A stretch of DNA of 64,000 nt from JBHHUI01 sp965248775 (GTDB lineage Bacteria > Chloroflexota > Anaerolineae > Anaerolineales > JBHHUI01), in NCBI GenBank assembly GCA_965248775.1, contig OZ252150.1, forward strand, positions 806,001 to 870,000. Reading direction: 5' to 3'. Positions 1 through 8,462 of the stretch are shown one piece after another (position 1 is the stretch's first letter; each line of letters begins with the position of its first letter). The position numbers were made by a program, and so were the translations under genes. The notes beneath the pieces were generated by a model, which was given only the letters and a program-made list of their open reading frames with translations, was not told the origin of the DNA and ran no database searches.

Positions 1-1217
1 TCATTTTCCTGCCGTGTGAGCTCCCGACCGGTATAGACCACAACAGGGGTCTTCGAAATCGCCTGCTCGTTTTCCAGAGCATCCAGCAACTCGAAGCCGG
101 TCATATCGGGCAACTTCAAATCCAGGATCATGCAATCGAATTGCTGCGACTTTAAGAGTTGCAGTGCGCGCTTGCCTGACCCGGTTGCCGTGCTCTTGAT
201 ATCGCCATTGCCAAACAGTTTTTTCAGGCTCTTTTGGGTGCCCTTATCGTCTTCCACAATCAGTAATGATTTGTAGTCCTTGGCGAGCAAGTCCTCAATC
301 GCTTGTAAAGCACCGTCCAATTGTGTCGGTGCGGCCGGCTTGGGAAGATAACCCATCGCTCCGCGTTGGTAGGCCTGCGCGCTTTCTTCCAGAACCGACA
401 TCATGTGCACTGGAATATGGCGCGCTTCAAGGTCTTTCTTCAAAGCAGCCAGAACTTCCCAGCCATTGATGCCCGGCAGTTGAATATCCAGCAAAATGGC
501 CGCCGGGTGATATTTCTGTGCCAGGCGCAAACCCTCTTCGCCGCTGCTGGCGACCAGGCACTTGAAGTTTTTGCGGCGGCCAAAGTCGGTCAGAATTTTG
601 GCGAAATTGGCGTCATCCTCCACAATGAGGAGCACGCGATCCGCGGCGCTCAGGTCATCTCGATCATCGGGGATGCTGACGGCCGAGGGCGGAACTCCGT
701 TCGACTTTTGCCGCAATAGGGTAGGCGTCTTCAATTGAGGGGTGGATTCGATTTTAGTGGGTGCGGAGTCTGTTTCCGGTGGGATTTCCGGCAGGTAGAG
801 TGTGAAGGTGCTCCCCTGGCCGGGGACCCTCTGCAAAGCGAGCTCGCCGCCGAGGAAATCAGCCAGCTCCCTGGAGATGGTCAACCCCAACCCGGTACCG
901 CCGTATTCGCGGCTGGTGCTGCCATCCTCCTGCTGGAAGGCTTCGAAGACGGTGGCATGTTGTTCCGGTGAAATCCCGATGCCGGTGTCGGCTACGCTGA
1001 TGGCTATTGCCGTTTCGGCATCAAGACCCCTGCGAAGTAAAATTGTGCCTGCTTCCGGCCGATGGAACGTAACTGTCACACCCCCATCCGAGGTAAATTT
1101 GAATGCATTGGACAACAAATTCTTGATAATTTGCTCCAGCCGTTGGCGGTCGGTTTGAATCGTCTGCGGCAGCGCACCGTTCGGGGTCAATGTTGTCTGC
1201 AGACTAAGTCCTTTATC
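1..1217 (-). pseudogene. C-terminal half of hybrid sensor kinase (HATPase-REC-REC), beyond an in-frame TAA
   Basis: Read on the minus strand from 1217 down to 3, this stretch is open in exactly the frame of the kinase gene at 1218-3512, so one continuous gene is interrupted by the TAA at 1218-1220. It encodes a histidine-kinase ATPase domain (N-box NLLSNAFKFT; G boxes DTGIGIS and GGTGLGLTIS), then a receiver domain (LLIVEDD, acceptor in LLDIQLPG) and a second receiver (LLIVEDDKG, acceptor in MILDLKLPD) that runs off the left edge. No ribosome-binding site or credible start follows the stop, so this half is unlikely to be made by itself. It may be a pseudogene, a sequencing error, or a rare readthrough case. 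Confidence 0.75.
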
Positions 1218-3512
1218 TTACGCCACGTGAGAAAACTCTCGTTCAACGGTCGCCTGTAAATCGGTCAGAGAGACCGACCCCATGCGGGGCTCCATCTTGC
1301 CGGATTCCACTTTTGCCAGGTCGAGTATCTCGTTGATTAGCTCCAGGAGATCGTTGCCGCTGTTGTAGATAACCTGCGCCGAATCGACCTGATCGCTGCT
1401 CAGGTTGCCGTCTTTGTTTTCAGCCAATAAGCGCGCCAGGATGAGCAGGCTGTTTAACGGTGTGCGCAACTCATGGGACATGTTGGCCAGGAACTCCGAT
1501 TTGTATTTACTGGCGGTCGAAAGGTCTTTCGCACGCTTCTCCAGCTCTGATTGCGCTTTCTGTAGCTCCTCGTTCTGCCTGTCGACTGCGCTGCGTTGTC
1601 GTTCCAATAGTTCTGTTTTCTCTTCCAACTCTTCGTTGGTAATCTGGAGTTCCTCTTGTTGCGTTTTGAGTGATTGCTCCGATTCTTCGAGGATGCTCGT
1701 TTGCTTGCCCAATTCATCGTTGGTCTGGCGTAGCTCTTCCTGTTGCGCTTCCATTTCTTCGGTTTTGCCTTGCAGTTCTAAAGTCTGGGTTTGGGTTTCA
1801 TCCAGTAACTCCTGCATACGTGTGCGTGCGTGCACCATGTTGAAGGTGACGGCGATATTCTCTGCCACGCTTTCCAGGAAGCCGATCTGCTCATCGCTCC
1901 ACTTGTCGAAGGATGCCAGTTCGATGACGCCGTCGACCCGATCTTCGTAGATAAAGGGCAGCACCAGAATGGTTCCCGGCCGGGATTCTCCCAATCCGGA
2001 CTGCACCTCGATATAGTCATCCGGTGCGTTGCTGAGCATGATGAGCTGCTTTTCCAGAGTGGCCTGCCCAACCAGCCCTTCGCCGATTTCGTACTGGTTG
2101 GAGAGATTCTTGCGTTTGTTGTAGGCGTAGCTGCCTAGCATGCTCAGAACATCGTCTTTACGCACGTAGAGCGCACCCACCTGCGCATCCAGGTAACGGC
2201 ACAGTGTGCTGATGATAGTGCGCGCCAGGACGGGGAGTTCTTGCTCTCCGCGCATCTGCTCGGCCAATTCGGTCTGGCCGGTGGCCTGCCAGATACGCCG
2301 TTCGTTTTCAACGGTCACTGTTTTCAAGTTGGACACCATGTCGTTAAAGGCGCGCGCAAGGTCTCCGACCTCGTCGCGGGTGTCGATTTTGATGGTCTGA
2401 TCAAAGTCTCCCGCTGTTACGGCGGAGGTGCTGCTGATAATTTCCGTTAAGTTATTTGCGATGTTGCGCGATATGTAGCCACCCAGCGTCAGACCGATCA
2501 CAGCCATGACTATCGTCATGCCAATGAGCAGGTAACGAACAGTCGCGGCCTCTTCCGTAGCCTGCGTGGAGCGTTGTGCATTTAGCTCGTTCTCGACCTC
2601 GGTGAAGGTGGCAAACTTGGTGCGTATCTCGTCCAGGATATTCTTGCCGGTGCCGACCTCGAGCATCGCTGACACATCGGCCATCGTTGTCGGGTTTTCG
2701 TTCATCTCCCGCCGCGCGGCGATTTCCGGCCCACCGGCATTCCGCGCCCACTGATTTTGTAGCGATTCAACCGTGGCCAGTATCGCTAGGTCTTCCGAAT
2801 CGCCGGACAGATCAGAACGCAGGAGGGCAATGTCAGCGCTCAAATTCTGCTGGCTCCTGAAGTAGGGTTCGAGAAATTCCTCTTCACCGGTGATGATAAA
2901 GCCGCGCTGGCCGGTCTCCTGATCAATGAGGTCTGCCAGGATCCTGAGTGTCAATTTGACGCCTAGAGTGTTATTCCGGGCCTCGAGATTGGTCTCCAGC
3001 TCAGCCAGCAAGGCACGCATCTCATCCATGAGCTGCTTCCCGGTACCATTGGCGAGTACTTCCTCAAGGTGCCCAGAGCTGACGGTGGCCAGGTTCAACT
3101 CGTCCCGCTTGGCTATCTCCGGTTCAGCGGCCACCTGCACCCAAAGCAGCTGTAGTTCTTCGATTTCTTCCAACAGCGCTAACTGGGGGGGATTGTCGCT
3201 GACAAGCTCCTTTTCGATCTCTATAATCCTGGCAAATTCGGTCAAGCCGTTATTGTAGGGCTCAAGAAATTCATCCTTGCCGACGATGATATAGCCGCGC
3301 TGGCCGGTCTCCATATCTATGACCAGCTTTTCCAACAGGGCCGCGTTGGCCAGCACCGGCTGGTCGTGCTCCACAAGGAAGTTAAAGCTGTTTGTCAGGC
3401 TGGTCATTCTGAACAGCACCACGACACTGGCGATGGCCATCAGGCCCAACACAAGAATGAAGCCTCCGTTGATCTTGGCACCAACTTTGAGATCTCTGAA
3501 CCACTTGAACAT
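1218..3512 (-). CDS. Sensor histidine kinase N-terminal part (CHASE3 x2-HAMP-GAF-HisKA), ends at premature TAA
   Basis: Membrane sensor of a multi-step phosphorelay. Visible in order: N-terminal membrane helix (about 15-35), two CHASE3-like extracellular segments with the repeated signature RGYIIVGKDEFLEPY and RGFIITGEEEFLEPY, a second membrane helix near 330-350, HAMP (about 350-405), GAF (about 425-575), a long Gln/Glu-rich coiled coil (about 580-670), and the HisKA helix with the phospho-acceptor in NMSHELRTPLNSL. The product stops right after the dimerisation domain, before the ATPase domain, which is encoded in frame beyond the TAA. AGGAAG precedes the ATG. As it stands it could not autophosphorylate. 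It is last in a three-gene minus-strand cluster with 3571-3900 and 3912-5174. Confidence 0.8.
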   Translation of the reverse strand: MFKWFRDLKVGAKINGGFILVLGLMAIASVVVLFRMTSLTNSFNFLVEHDQPVLANAALLEKLVIDMETGQRGYIIVGKDEFLEPYNNGLTEFARIIEIEKELVSDNPPQLALLEEIEELQLLWVQVAAEPEIAKRDELNLATVSSGHLEEVLANGTGKQLMDEMRALLAELETNLEARNNTLGVKLTLRILADLIDQETGQRGFIITGEEEFLEPYFRSQQNLSADIALLRSDLSGDSEDLAILATVESLQNQWARNAGGPEIAARREMNENPTTMADVSAMLEVGTGKNILDEIRTKFATFTEVENELNAQRSTQATEEAATVRYLLIGMTIVMAVIGLTLGGYISRNIANNLTEIISSTSAVTAGDFDQTIKIDTRDEVGDLARAFNDMVSNLKTVTVENERRIWQATGQTELAEQMRGEQELPVLARTIISTLCRYLDAQVGALYVRKDDVLSMLGSYAYNKRKNLSNQYEIGEGLVGQATLEKQLIMLSNAPDDYIEVQSGLGESRPGTILVLPFIYEDRVDGVIELASFDKWSDEQIGFLESVAENIAVTFNMVHARTRMQELLDETQTQTLELQGKTEEMEAQQEELRQTNDELGKQTSILEESEQSLKTQQEELQITNEELEEKTELLERQRSAVDRQNEELQKAQSELEKRAKDLSTASKYKSEFLANMSHELRTPLNSLLILARLLAENKDGNLSSDQVDSAQVIYNSGNDLLELINEILDLAKVESGKMEPRMGSVSLTDLQATVEREFSHVA

Positions 3513-3570
3513 AATTTTCTTCCTTATCTGATTAGGATTGTTTCTTTTAGTCGTGGCAAGTCGAGTCGAG

Positions 3571-3900
3571 TCAATTTTTTAGGGTCCATGTCATTCGCCT
3601 TTGTGTTGTACCCACCCGGTGCTCGTCAAGCTGAGTCCAGAGAGATTCTTGAAAGATTTGACGGAAGTACCTGGCCTGCATCATTTCAAAATGCTGCGGC
3701 AATTCGGTCACGGGGATATTCTTGCTGTGAGCCTGCGCTTCAAAAAAGGCAGGCGTCAGCGGAAACTTGAACTGGTGACCGTAGAACTGTTTGGTGATCT
3801 TCTCAGCCACGACATCTGCCCACCAGGCCAGCCGCTGCAATGTACGCCTGTCCCGCTGGGATAGCAGGATGATTTGCGGATTCTGTCGGTTAGCAGTCAT
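3571..3900 (-). CDS. Protoglobin-like protein, C-terminally truncated
   Basis: A 109-residue protein. Residues 10-85 (DRRTLQRLAWWADVVAEKI, FYGHQF, PAFFE, ARYFRQIF) fit the first helices of the protoglobin / globin-coupled-sensor fold, a haem domain that senses oxygen or other gases. After DEHRVGTTQRRM, where family members continue for about 80 more residues (E..RVG..H.RI.LP), the frame ends with a short unrelated tail. The gene therefore looks truncated, and the proximal haem ligand region would be missing. It sits 11 nt after the REC-kinase gene and 58 nt before the hybrid kinase, so it may once have been their sensory partner. The assignment rests on pattern recognition only; a plain hypothetical protein is possible. 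Confidence 0.5.
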   Translation of the reverse strand: MTANRQNPQIILLSQRDRRTLQRLAWWADVVAEKITKQFYGHQFKFPLTPAFFEAQAHSKNIPVTELPQHFEMMQARYFRQIFQESLWTQLDEHRVGTTQRRMTWTLKN

Positions 3901-3911
3901 GAGTGATCAGA

Positions 3912-5174
3912 TTAAGCTGTGAGTGGGACATTCGCTAAAGCTAACTCTTCTATTGGAAGCGTAAAATAAAACGTCGCGCCTTGCCCTTCTTCCGACTCAA
4001 CCCACATATGGCCACCGTGGCGTTCGACAATTTTTTTGCAGATGGCCAGACCGATGCCCGTGCCGGAATACTCTTCCCGCGTATGCAGACGCTGGAAGAT
4101 CGTGAAGATGCGCTCGGAATACTGTGAGTCAAGGCCGATCCCATTGTCCTGGACTGAGAAGGTCCAGTCCGCAAGGGTTTGCGCTTGCTCGGAGTTCTGC
4201 GCTAAAACTTTGGAATTCTTTTTCGCCGAAATGTGGACGACCGGATACTTCTCGTTGCGGAACTTCAGGGCGTTGCCGATCAGGTTCTGGAACAATTGGG
4301 TCATCTGCACGAAGTCGCCCTTCACGCTGGGTAGTGCGTCTCTGGTAATCTTCGCGTTGCTCTTCTCAATGGTCAGTTGCAGGTTGGTAACGGCCTGATC
4401 GAGGGCAGCATCGGCATCTATCGGCTCGAATTCCCTTCCGTGCGTGCCCACCTGCGAATAGGCCAGTAGATCGGAAATAAGCATCTTCATGCGGGCTGCA
4501 TTGTTAACGGCAAAGTCGATAAACTCGTCGGCCTCGGAATCAAGTTGACCTTTGTAGCGCCGTTGGAGCAACTGTAAGAAGGAGGTCACCAGAGCCAACG
4601 GTTCTTGCAAGTCGTGGGAGGCAACGTAGGCGAACTGTTCCAGTTCGGTGTTGGAACGTTCCAACTCCGCCATCATCTCAGTAGCCCTGGCATTTGCCTC
4701 GACTAACCCCGCTGCGGCCTGTTTGCGCTCGATGATTTCAGCCTGCAGCGCTGCGTTGGCCTCGCCCAATTGTAATTTTTGCTGCTGCAAAGTCAGGAAG
4801 ACCTGCACCTTGCTCTTGAGCACGCCGCTGTCCACCGGCTTGGTAATGTAATCAAATGCGCCGACGTCAAAACTGCGGCGGGCGAAATCATCCGACCGAT
4901 ATACTGCTGTGATAAAAAGGATCGGCAGTTCCTTGAACATTCTTTGCCCGCGGATCAGTTCAGCAGTCTCAAATCCATCCATGCCGGGCATCTGCACATC
5001 CATCAGAATTAGAGAAATGTCTGGATGTGCGATCAAGATCTGTAGCGCTTCCACGCCCGAAGGGGCAGCCATGATCTCCAGCCCCGGAGATTTCAGCGCG
5101 GCCTCGAAGGAAAACAGGTTATTAGGATTGTCGTCTACGATCAGGAGTTTCATGTTCTTATTTGGTGACTCCAT
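3912..5174 (-). CDS. Response regulator-histidine kinase fusion (REC-HisKA-HATPase)
   Basis: Cytoplasmic phosphorelay protein of 420 residues with no membrane segment. It starts with a receiver domain (LLIVDDNPNN, acceptor Asp in LILMDVQMPGMDG, Lys in YITKPVD; about 8-125). A coiled coil (125-190) links it to a HisKA domain with the phospho-acceptor in ASHDLQEPLALV, and the C-terminus is an ATPase domain (NLIGNALKF, QDNGIGLD, GTGIGLAICKKIVERHGG). The HDLQEP form of the H-box is typical of phytochrome-like kinases. It is the first gene of a minus-strand cluster with the protoglobin-like gene and the hybrid kinase. A G-rich stretch precedes the ATG; MKLLIVDD eight codons in is an alternative start. 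Confidence 0.85.
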   Translation of the reverse strand: MESPNKNMKLLIVDDNPNNLFSFEAALKSPGLEIMAAPSGVEALQILIAHPDISLILMDVQMPGMDGFETAELIRGQRMFKELPILFITAVYRSDDFARRSFDVGAFDYITKPVDSGVLKSKVQVFLTLQQQKLQLGEANAALQAEIIERKQAAAGLVEANARATEMMAELERSNTELEQFAYVASHDLQEPLALVTSFLQLLQRRYKGQLDSEADEFIDFAVNNAARMKMLISDLLAYSQVGTHGREFEPIDADAALDQAVTNLQLTIEKSNAKITRDALPSVKGDFVQMTQLFQNLIGNALKFRNEKYPVVHISAKKNSKVLAQNSEQAQTLADWTFSVQDNGIGLDSQYSERIFTIFQRLHTREEYSGTGIGLAICKKIVERHGGHMWVESEEGQGATFYFTLPIEELALANVPLTA

Positions 5175-5634
5175 AACCAGCCCCCCTTAGGGTTGATCAA
5201 CTCTTGCTAGCGATCATGTTAAAAACGTTTCGTTCCTGGCAGCGCCAACTCGTGACCGGATGTTGCCCATGCGGCGCGCGGAACGGCAGAAAGGTCGCTG
5301 GCCGATTGGCTGCTGGTCTCTCCGAGTTTCGGTTATCAGGCTGCGTCAAACGGTGCCATGGCGTAAACCGGCATATACTGACATGCTCGTATGAACACTT
5401 TATATGGAAGTGTGGGGTAACGTCCGTAAAAGAATGATTAAGTGAGCTAAATTTGTCGTAAAATTCGTTGAGAGCTCAAGTGGGCGCTTTCATAATTGAG
5501 AGGGATTTATTTGTCCAGCCCGTATCAAGATGAGTGCCAATTGAAAATCACGTTTCCGCAAATTCGTTTCGCAATTCCAGATTAGATCCGGAAATCTGTT
5601 TGACTATAGTTCAGTCGGGGGCTGAATCAGAAAC
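5175..5634. other. Intergenic region between divergent signalling and aguAB units
   Basis: No convincing gene is seen on either strand in these 460 bases. It must hold the divergent promoters for the kinase cluster (minus) and for aguA (plus). A TTGACT hexamer at about 5598-5603, 30 nt before the aguA ATG, could be a -35 element, but no good -10 is visible at normal spacing. No repeat or terminator stands out. Confidence 0.4.
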
Positions 5635-6675
5635 ATGAATAACTCTAATTACCAAAATGAGTCAGCCATGATGAGGATGCCTGCAGAATGGGAGTTCCAC
5701 GAACAATGTCTGGTGGCCTGGCCTACCCGCGAAGAACTCTGGGACCCTTACTTTGAAGAAGCAAAGAAGGAATTTGCGGCAGTTTGCAACGCCATTGTCG
5801 AATTCGAACCACTCACGCTTTTTGTTGACATTGGTCAGTTGGTTGACGCCAAGAGATTCGTTTCATCGGCAGTGGATATTGTTGAGCTGCCTCTCGACGA
5901 CTCCTGGGTACGCGACACTGGGCCGATTGGTATCGTCGACGGCACTGGCCGGCGGGTTGGGGTGGACTTCCGGTTTAACTCCTGGGGTGAGCGCTTCTTG
6001 CCGTTCGACAAGGACGCGGCCAGTGCCGAACTCATTCTGGCTCATTTTGGAATCGACCGCATTAAGTCAGATATGGTCCTCGAGGGCGGCTCGATAACAG
6101 TCGACGGTGAAGGTACACTTATCACGACTAAGCAATGTCTTCTCAATCCCAACCGCAATCCAGAAATGAGCCGCGAAGAGATCGAAGACGAACTCAAGGC
6201 GCGACTGGGTGTGCAGAAGGTCGTCTGGTTGCGTTGGGGCCACTTCGAGGACGAACACACCGATGGCCACGTCGATGGTATTTGCACCTACGTCCGGCCG
6301 GGTGTCGTCGTTGCCCAGACGTGTGAAGACCCGGCCAATCCGAACTATGATCTCATGGCAGAGAATATCGAAGTCCTGCGCAGCGAGCGCGATGCAGCCG
6401 GGCGTCCATTCGAAATAATCGAGCTTCCGTATTTCCCATACTACGAACTTGATGGGCTGCAGTTGATGGTGAGCTACGCCAACTTCTATCTTGCCAACGG
6501 CGGGGTCGTTGTCCCGGTCGCCAATCACCCCCTAGACGGTGAGGCCCTCTCTGTTTTGAAGTCAGCCTTTCCCGACCGTGATGTGGTTGGTGTTCCGGGT
6601 CGCATCATCTCTTTTGGAGGTGGTGGTCCACACTGCATCACACAGCAAGTTCCAGCGCTAAAAGGTGTCTCATGA
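5635..6675 (+). CDS. aguA: Agmatine deiminase
   Basis: Converts agmatine to N-carbamoylputrescine plus ammonia, the first step of the arginine-decarboxylase route to putrescine. The 346 residues cover the whole peptidyl-arginine-deiminase-type fold: DDSWVRDTGP near residue 85, LEGGS near 145, HTDGHVDG with the catalytic His near 205, and the nucleophilic Cys in GGGPHCITQQ near 333. The ATG at 5635 lacks a strong Shine-Dalgarno sequence, and the ATGs in SAMMRMPAEW 11-14 codons in are alternative starts. The stop overlaps the next start (ATGA), coupling it to aguB. Both belong to a nitrogen-handling neighbourhood with glnA, glnE and amt. Confidence 0.92.
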   Translation: MNNSNYQNESAMMRMPAEWEFHEQCLVAWPTREELWDPYFEEAKKEFAAVCNAIVEFEPLTLFVDIGQLVDAKRFVSSAVDIVELPLDDSWVRDTGPIGIVDGTGRRVGVDFRFNSWGERFLPFDKDAASAELILAHFGIDRIKSDMVLEGGSITVDGEGTLITTKQCLLNPNRNPEMSREEIEDELKARLGVQKVVWLRWGHFEDEHTDGHVDGICTYVRPGVVVAQTCEDPANPNYDLMAENIEVLRSERDAAGRPFEIIELPYFPYYELDGLQLMVSYANFYLANGGVVVPVANHPLDGEALSVLKSAFPDRDVVGVPGRIISFGGGGPHCITQQVPALKGVS

Positions 6676-7619
6676 CCGAGTTTCTATTGATCTCGAAAAT
6701 CGGTGAAACTCTTCCCTCTCCAGCTCGGCTGGAAAAACCCAGTGGTCGTCCGCTGCTGCGTATTGCCGCTGTGCAGTGTGCATGGAACCCGGATCCTGCT
6801 GTGCATCGCGACACGCTGCGGCGAGGAATCCGGATCGCAGCCGGCCAAGGGGCAGGTGTGATTTGTCTTCAAGAGCTGACGCTATCTCCTTACTTCGCTA
6901 CAACGCCAGACAATCAGGAGACGGCTCAGCAAGCCGCTGAAGACGTAAGGGACGGTCCAACCACGTCGTTTGCCCGCGAGATGGCAACCGAGTTTGGAAC
7001 TGTCGTGCACGCATCGCTCTACGAACATGACCCCGGCGGTCCGGGCTTCAATACTGCGATTGCCGTCGAACCGGGAGGACGGGTGATAGCCCGCACCCGA
7101 AAGATTCACATCCCTGCTTTCCCTTACTACCATGAGGACCACTACTTTTCCCCGGGAGACACCGGATTCCCGATAGTGGATGTCGACGGTACGCAATTTG
7201 GTTTTCCCGCATGCTGGGACCAGTGGTTCCCCGAATTGGCACGCATCTATTCGCTCAAGGGTGCCGAAATTCTGGTATTCCCAACGGCGATCGGATCAGA
7301 ACCACAACTCGAGGACTTCGACAGCCAGCCATTTTGGCGACAGATGATTACGGCCAATGGTCTGGCGAACGCGACGTTTATGGTCGTCATCAACCTTATC
7401 GGAAGAGAGGGGCCTCTGAGGTTTTATGGTTCGTCGTTCATTTCAGACCTGTATGGTCGTGTGATTGTAGAGGCTCCGCGCGACGAAGCGGCTGTGATTG
7501 TCGCGGATCTTGATCTCGATCAACGTAGAGATTGGCTTACGTTTGGCCTCATGTCCACCCGGCGACCCGATCAATATGGTTCTCTGCGCGACCCTTCGAC
7601 CGGGCGCAGTCCTACATAA
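6672..7619 (+). CDS. aguB: N-carbamoylputrescine amidase (nitrilase superfamily)
   Basis: Hydrolyses N-carbamoylputrescine to putrescine, CO2 and ammonia, completing the step begun by AguA. The nitrilase Glu-Lys-Cys triad is visible: Glu in CLQELTLSPYF (about 70), Lys in RTRKIHIP (about 142) and Cys in FPACWDQWFPE (about 180). The CWDQWFPE signature is characteristic of AguB within the family. The first 30 residues before LRIAAVQ are an unusual extension, so a later start is possible, but the ATGA overlap with aguA supports the start given. Length (315) is close to the family norm of about 290-300. Confidence 0.92.
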   Translation: MTEFLLISKIGETLPSPARLEKPSGRPLLRIAAVQCAWNPDPAVHRDTLRRGIRIAAGQGAGVICLQELTLSPYFATTPDNQETAQQAAEDVRDGPTTSFAREMATEFGTVVHASLYEHDPGGPGFNTAIAVEPGGRVIARTRKIHIPAFPYYHEDHYFSPGDTGFPIVDVDGTQFGFPACWDQWFPELARIYSLKGAEILVFPTAIGSEPQLEDFDSQPFWRQMITANGLANATFMVVINLIGREGPLRFYGSSFISDLYGRVIVEAPRDEAAVIVADLDLDQRRDWLTFGLMSTRRPDQYGSLRDPSTGRSPT

Positions 7620-7623
7620 AAAA

Positions 7624-7646
7624 CACCACAAATGGTGAGGCTTTTC
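7624..7646 (+). terminator. Possible weak terminator after aguB
   Basis: CACCA and TGGTG form a 5-bp stem around a CAAA loop, followed after AGGC by TTTT. It lies directly behind the aguB stop, where converging transcription from the ANTAR regulator gene arrives. The stem is short, so this is a weak call. Confidence 0.3.
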
Positions 7647-7716
7647 TCCCTATGCAAAGATTGATTTTGATTAGGAGCCAACGCCTGCGGCTTTGTCCTT
7701 AGTTCGCTGGGCGCAT

Positions 7717-8268
7717 TCATTTTTCAAGAATGCCCTCAGCGACCTCGCGCATTGTACGCTGCGACTCGCGCGCCAGGCGCTGTAGATGGCGATAGGAAGC
7801 TTCTTCCGTCATGCCTTGGGCCATAAGCTGCCCCTTGGCGCGGTCCAAAACTTTACGCGTTTGCAGACGCTCTTCGATCTTGTTGGTTTGCGCCTGAAGA
7901 GATTGCGCTTCTTCAAAGCGTTTTACAGCGACTGCAAGGGCAGCCGCCAGCTCCCCCGGCTTGAGAGGTTTGATCAAGTAGCCGTGAATCGGTAAATCTG
8001 TGGCTTTCTCGATGAGATCCTGTTCGTTAAAAGCTGTGAGGATCAAGATCGGGAGAGGTTGTGTGCGCGCCAGGGTATGCGCCGCCTGCAAGCCATCTGT
8101 AAATGGCATTTTGATATCCAGGATAGCCAGGTCGGGGCGCTGCTGTCTCGCAAGCGAAAGCGCCTCGCGCCCATCGCGAGCCATAATCACTTTGTGGCCG
8201 AGCTCCTTAAGCATCGACTTCAACCCCAGCCGAATGATCGATTCGTCGTCGGCAATTAATATGCGCAT
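7717..8268 (-). CDS. ANTAR-domain response regulator (RNA-binding antiterminator)
   Basis: A receiver domain (about 1-120: MRILIADDES, acceptor Asp in LAILDIKMPF, Lys in YLIKPL) is followed by a short coiled coil and a C-terminal ANTAR domain (about 125-180: LDRAKGQLMAQGMTEEASYRHLQRLARESQRTM, split here only by a helix break). ANTAR proteins such as AmiR, NasR and EutV bind paired hairpins in leader RNAs and prevent termination rather than binding DNA. The kinase gene at 8463-10106 lies just upstream on the same strand and has the HisKA_2 type of domain that typically partners ANTAR regulators. Nearby glnA, glnE, amt and aguAB suggest control of nitrogen genes; that is inference. Confidence 0.88.
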   Translation of the reverse strand: MRILIADDESIIRLGLKSMLKELGHKVIMARDGREALSLARQQRPDLAILDIKMPFTDGLQAAHTLARTQPLPILILTAFNEQDLIEKATDLPIHGYLIKPLKPGELAAALAVAVKRFEEAQSLQAQTNKIEERLQTRKVLDRAKGQLMAQGMTEEASYRHLQRLARESQRTMREVAEGILEK

Positions 8269-8462
8269 AGATGTTTATTCTGCTCTGCAGAATACCCCGT
8301 AGCTTGCTACGTGGGTTCCAAGATGTAGCAAAATCCGTCCCGAAGGGGAAAATTCCGTAATACCCCGTCTGCTTGCAAGGTGGCGCCCAGTACCGAACGA
8401 ACTGGGTCGGTATGCGCACTTCGAGTTGCAGCGGGGATAGGAATTTTCAGGGTTTTGCCTCT
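8269..8462 (-). promoter_or_regulatory. Palindrome-rich leader between the sensor kinase and ANTAR regulator genes
   Basis: This 194-nt gap holds several inverted repeats. Directly before the regulator ATG is ATTCTGC-AGA-GCAGAAT (8271-8287 region). Next come ACCC-CGTAGC-TT-GCTACG-T-GGGT (about 8293-8315), a CCCC-TTC-GGG motif (about 8338-8348), a partial second copy of the ACCCCGT..GCTTGC motif (about 8362-8382), and the 30-bp family A element (8386-8415). The density of hairpins could reflect an RNA control element, possibly autoregulatory for an RNA-binding protein, or a hot spot for small palindromic repeats. Confidence 0.45.
8386..8415. repeat. Family A small palindromic repeat (intergenic copy)
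   Basis: Thirty bases starting CCCAGTACCGAACGAACTGG are identical to 62551-62580 and to 63759-63788, which lie inside two transposase genes. CCCAGT pairs with ACTGGG, and ACCGA with TCGGT in an interleaved, pseudoknot-like order. It lies in the leader of the ANTAR regulator gene. Confidence 0.75.

Noticed and set aside
1218..1220. TAA as a programmed readthrough or recoded stop
   Set aside because: No context for recoding is visible, and other genes in the window use TAA as a normal stop. A mutation or sequence error is simpler.
266..1259. Several plus-strand frames over the kinase C-terminal half
   Set aside because: The minus strand encodes well-formed ATPase and receiver domains throughout, so these are shadows.
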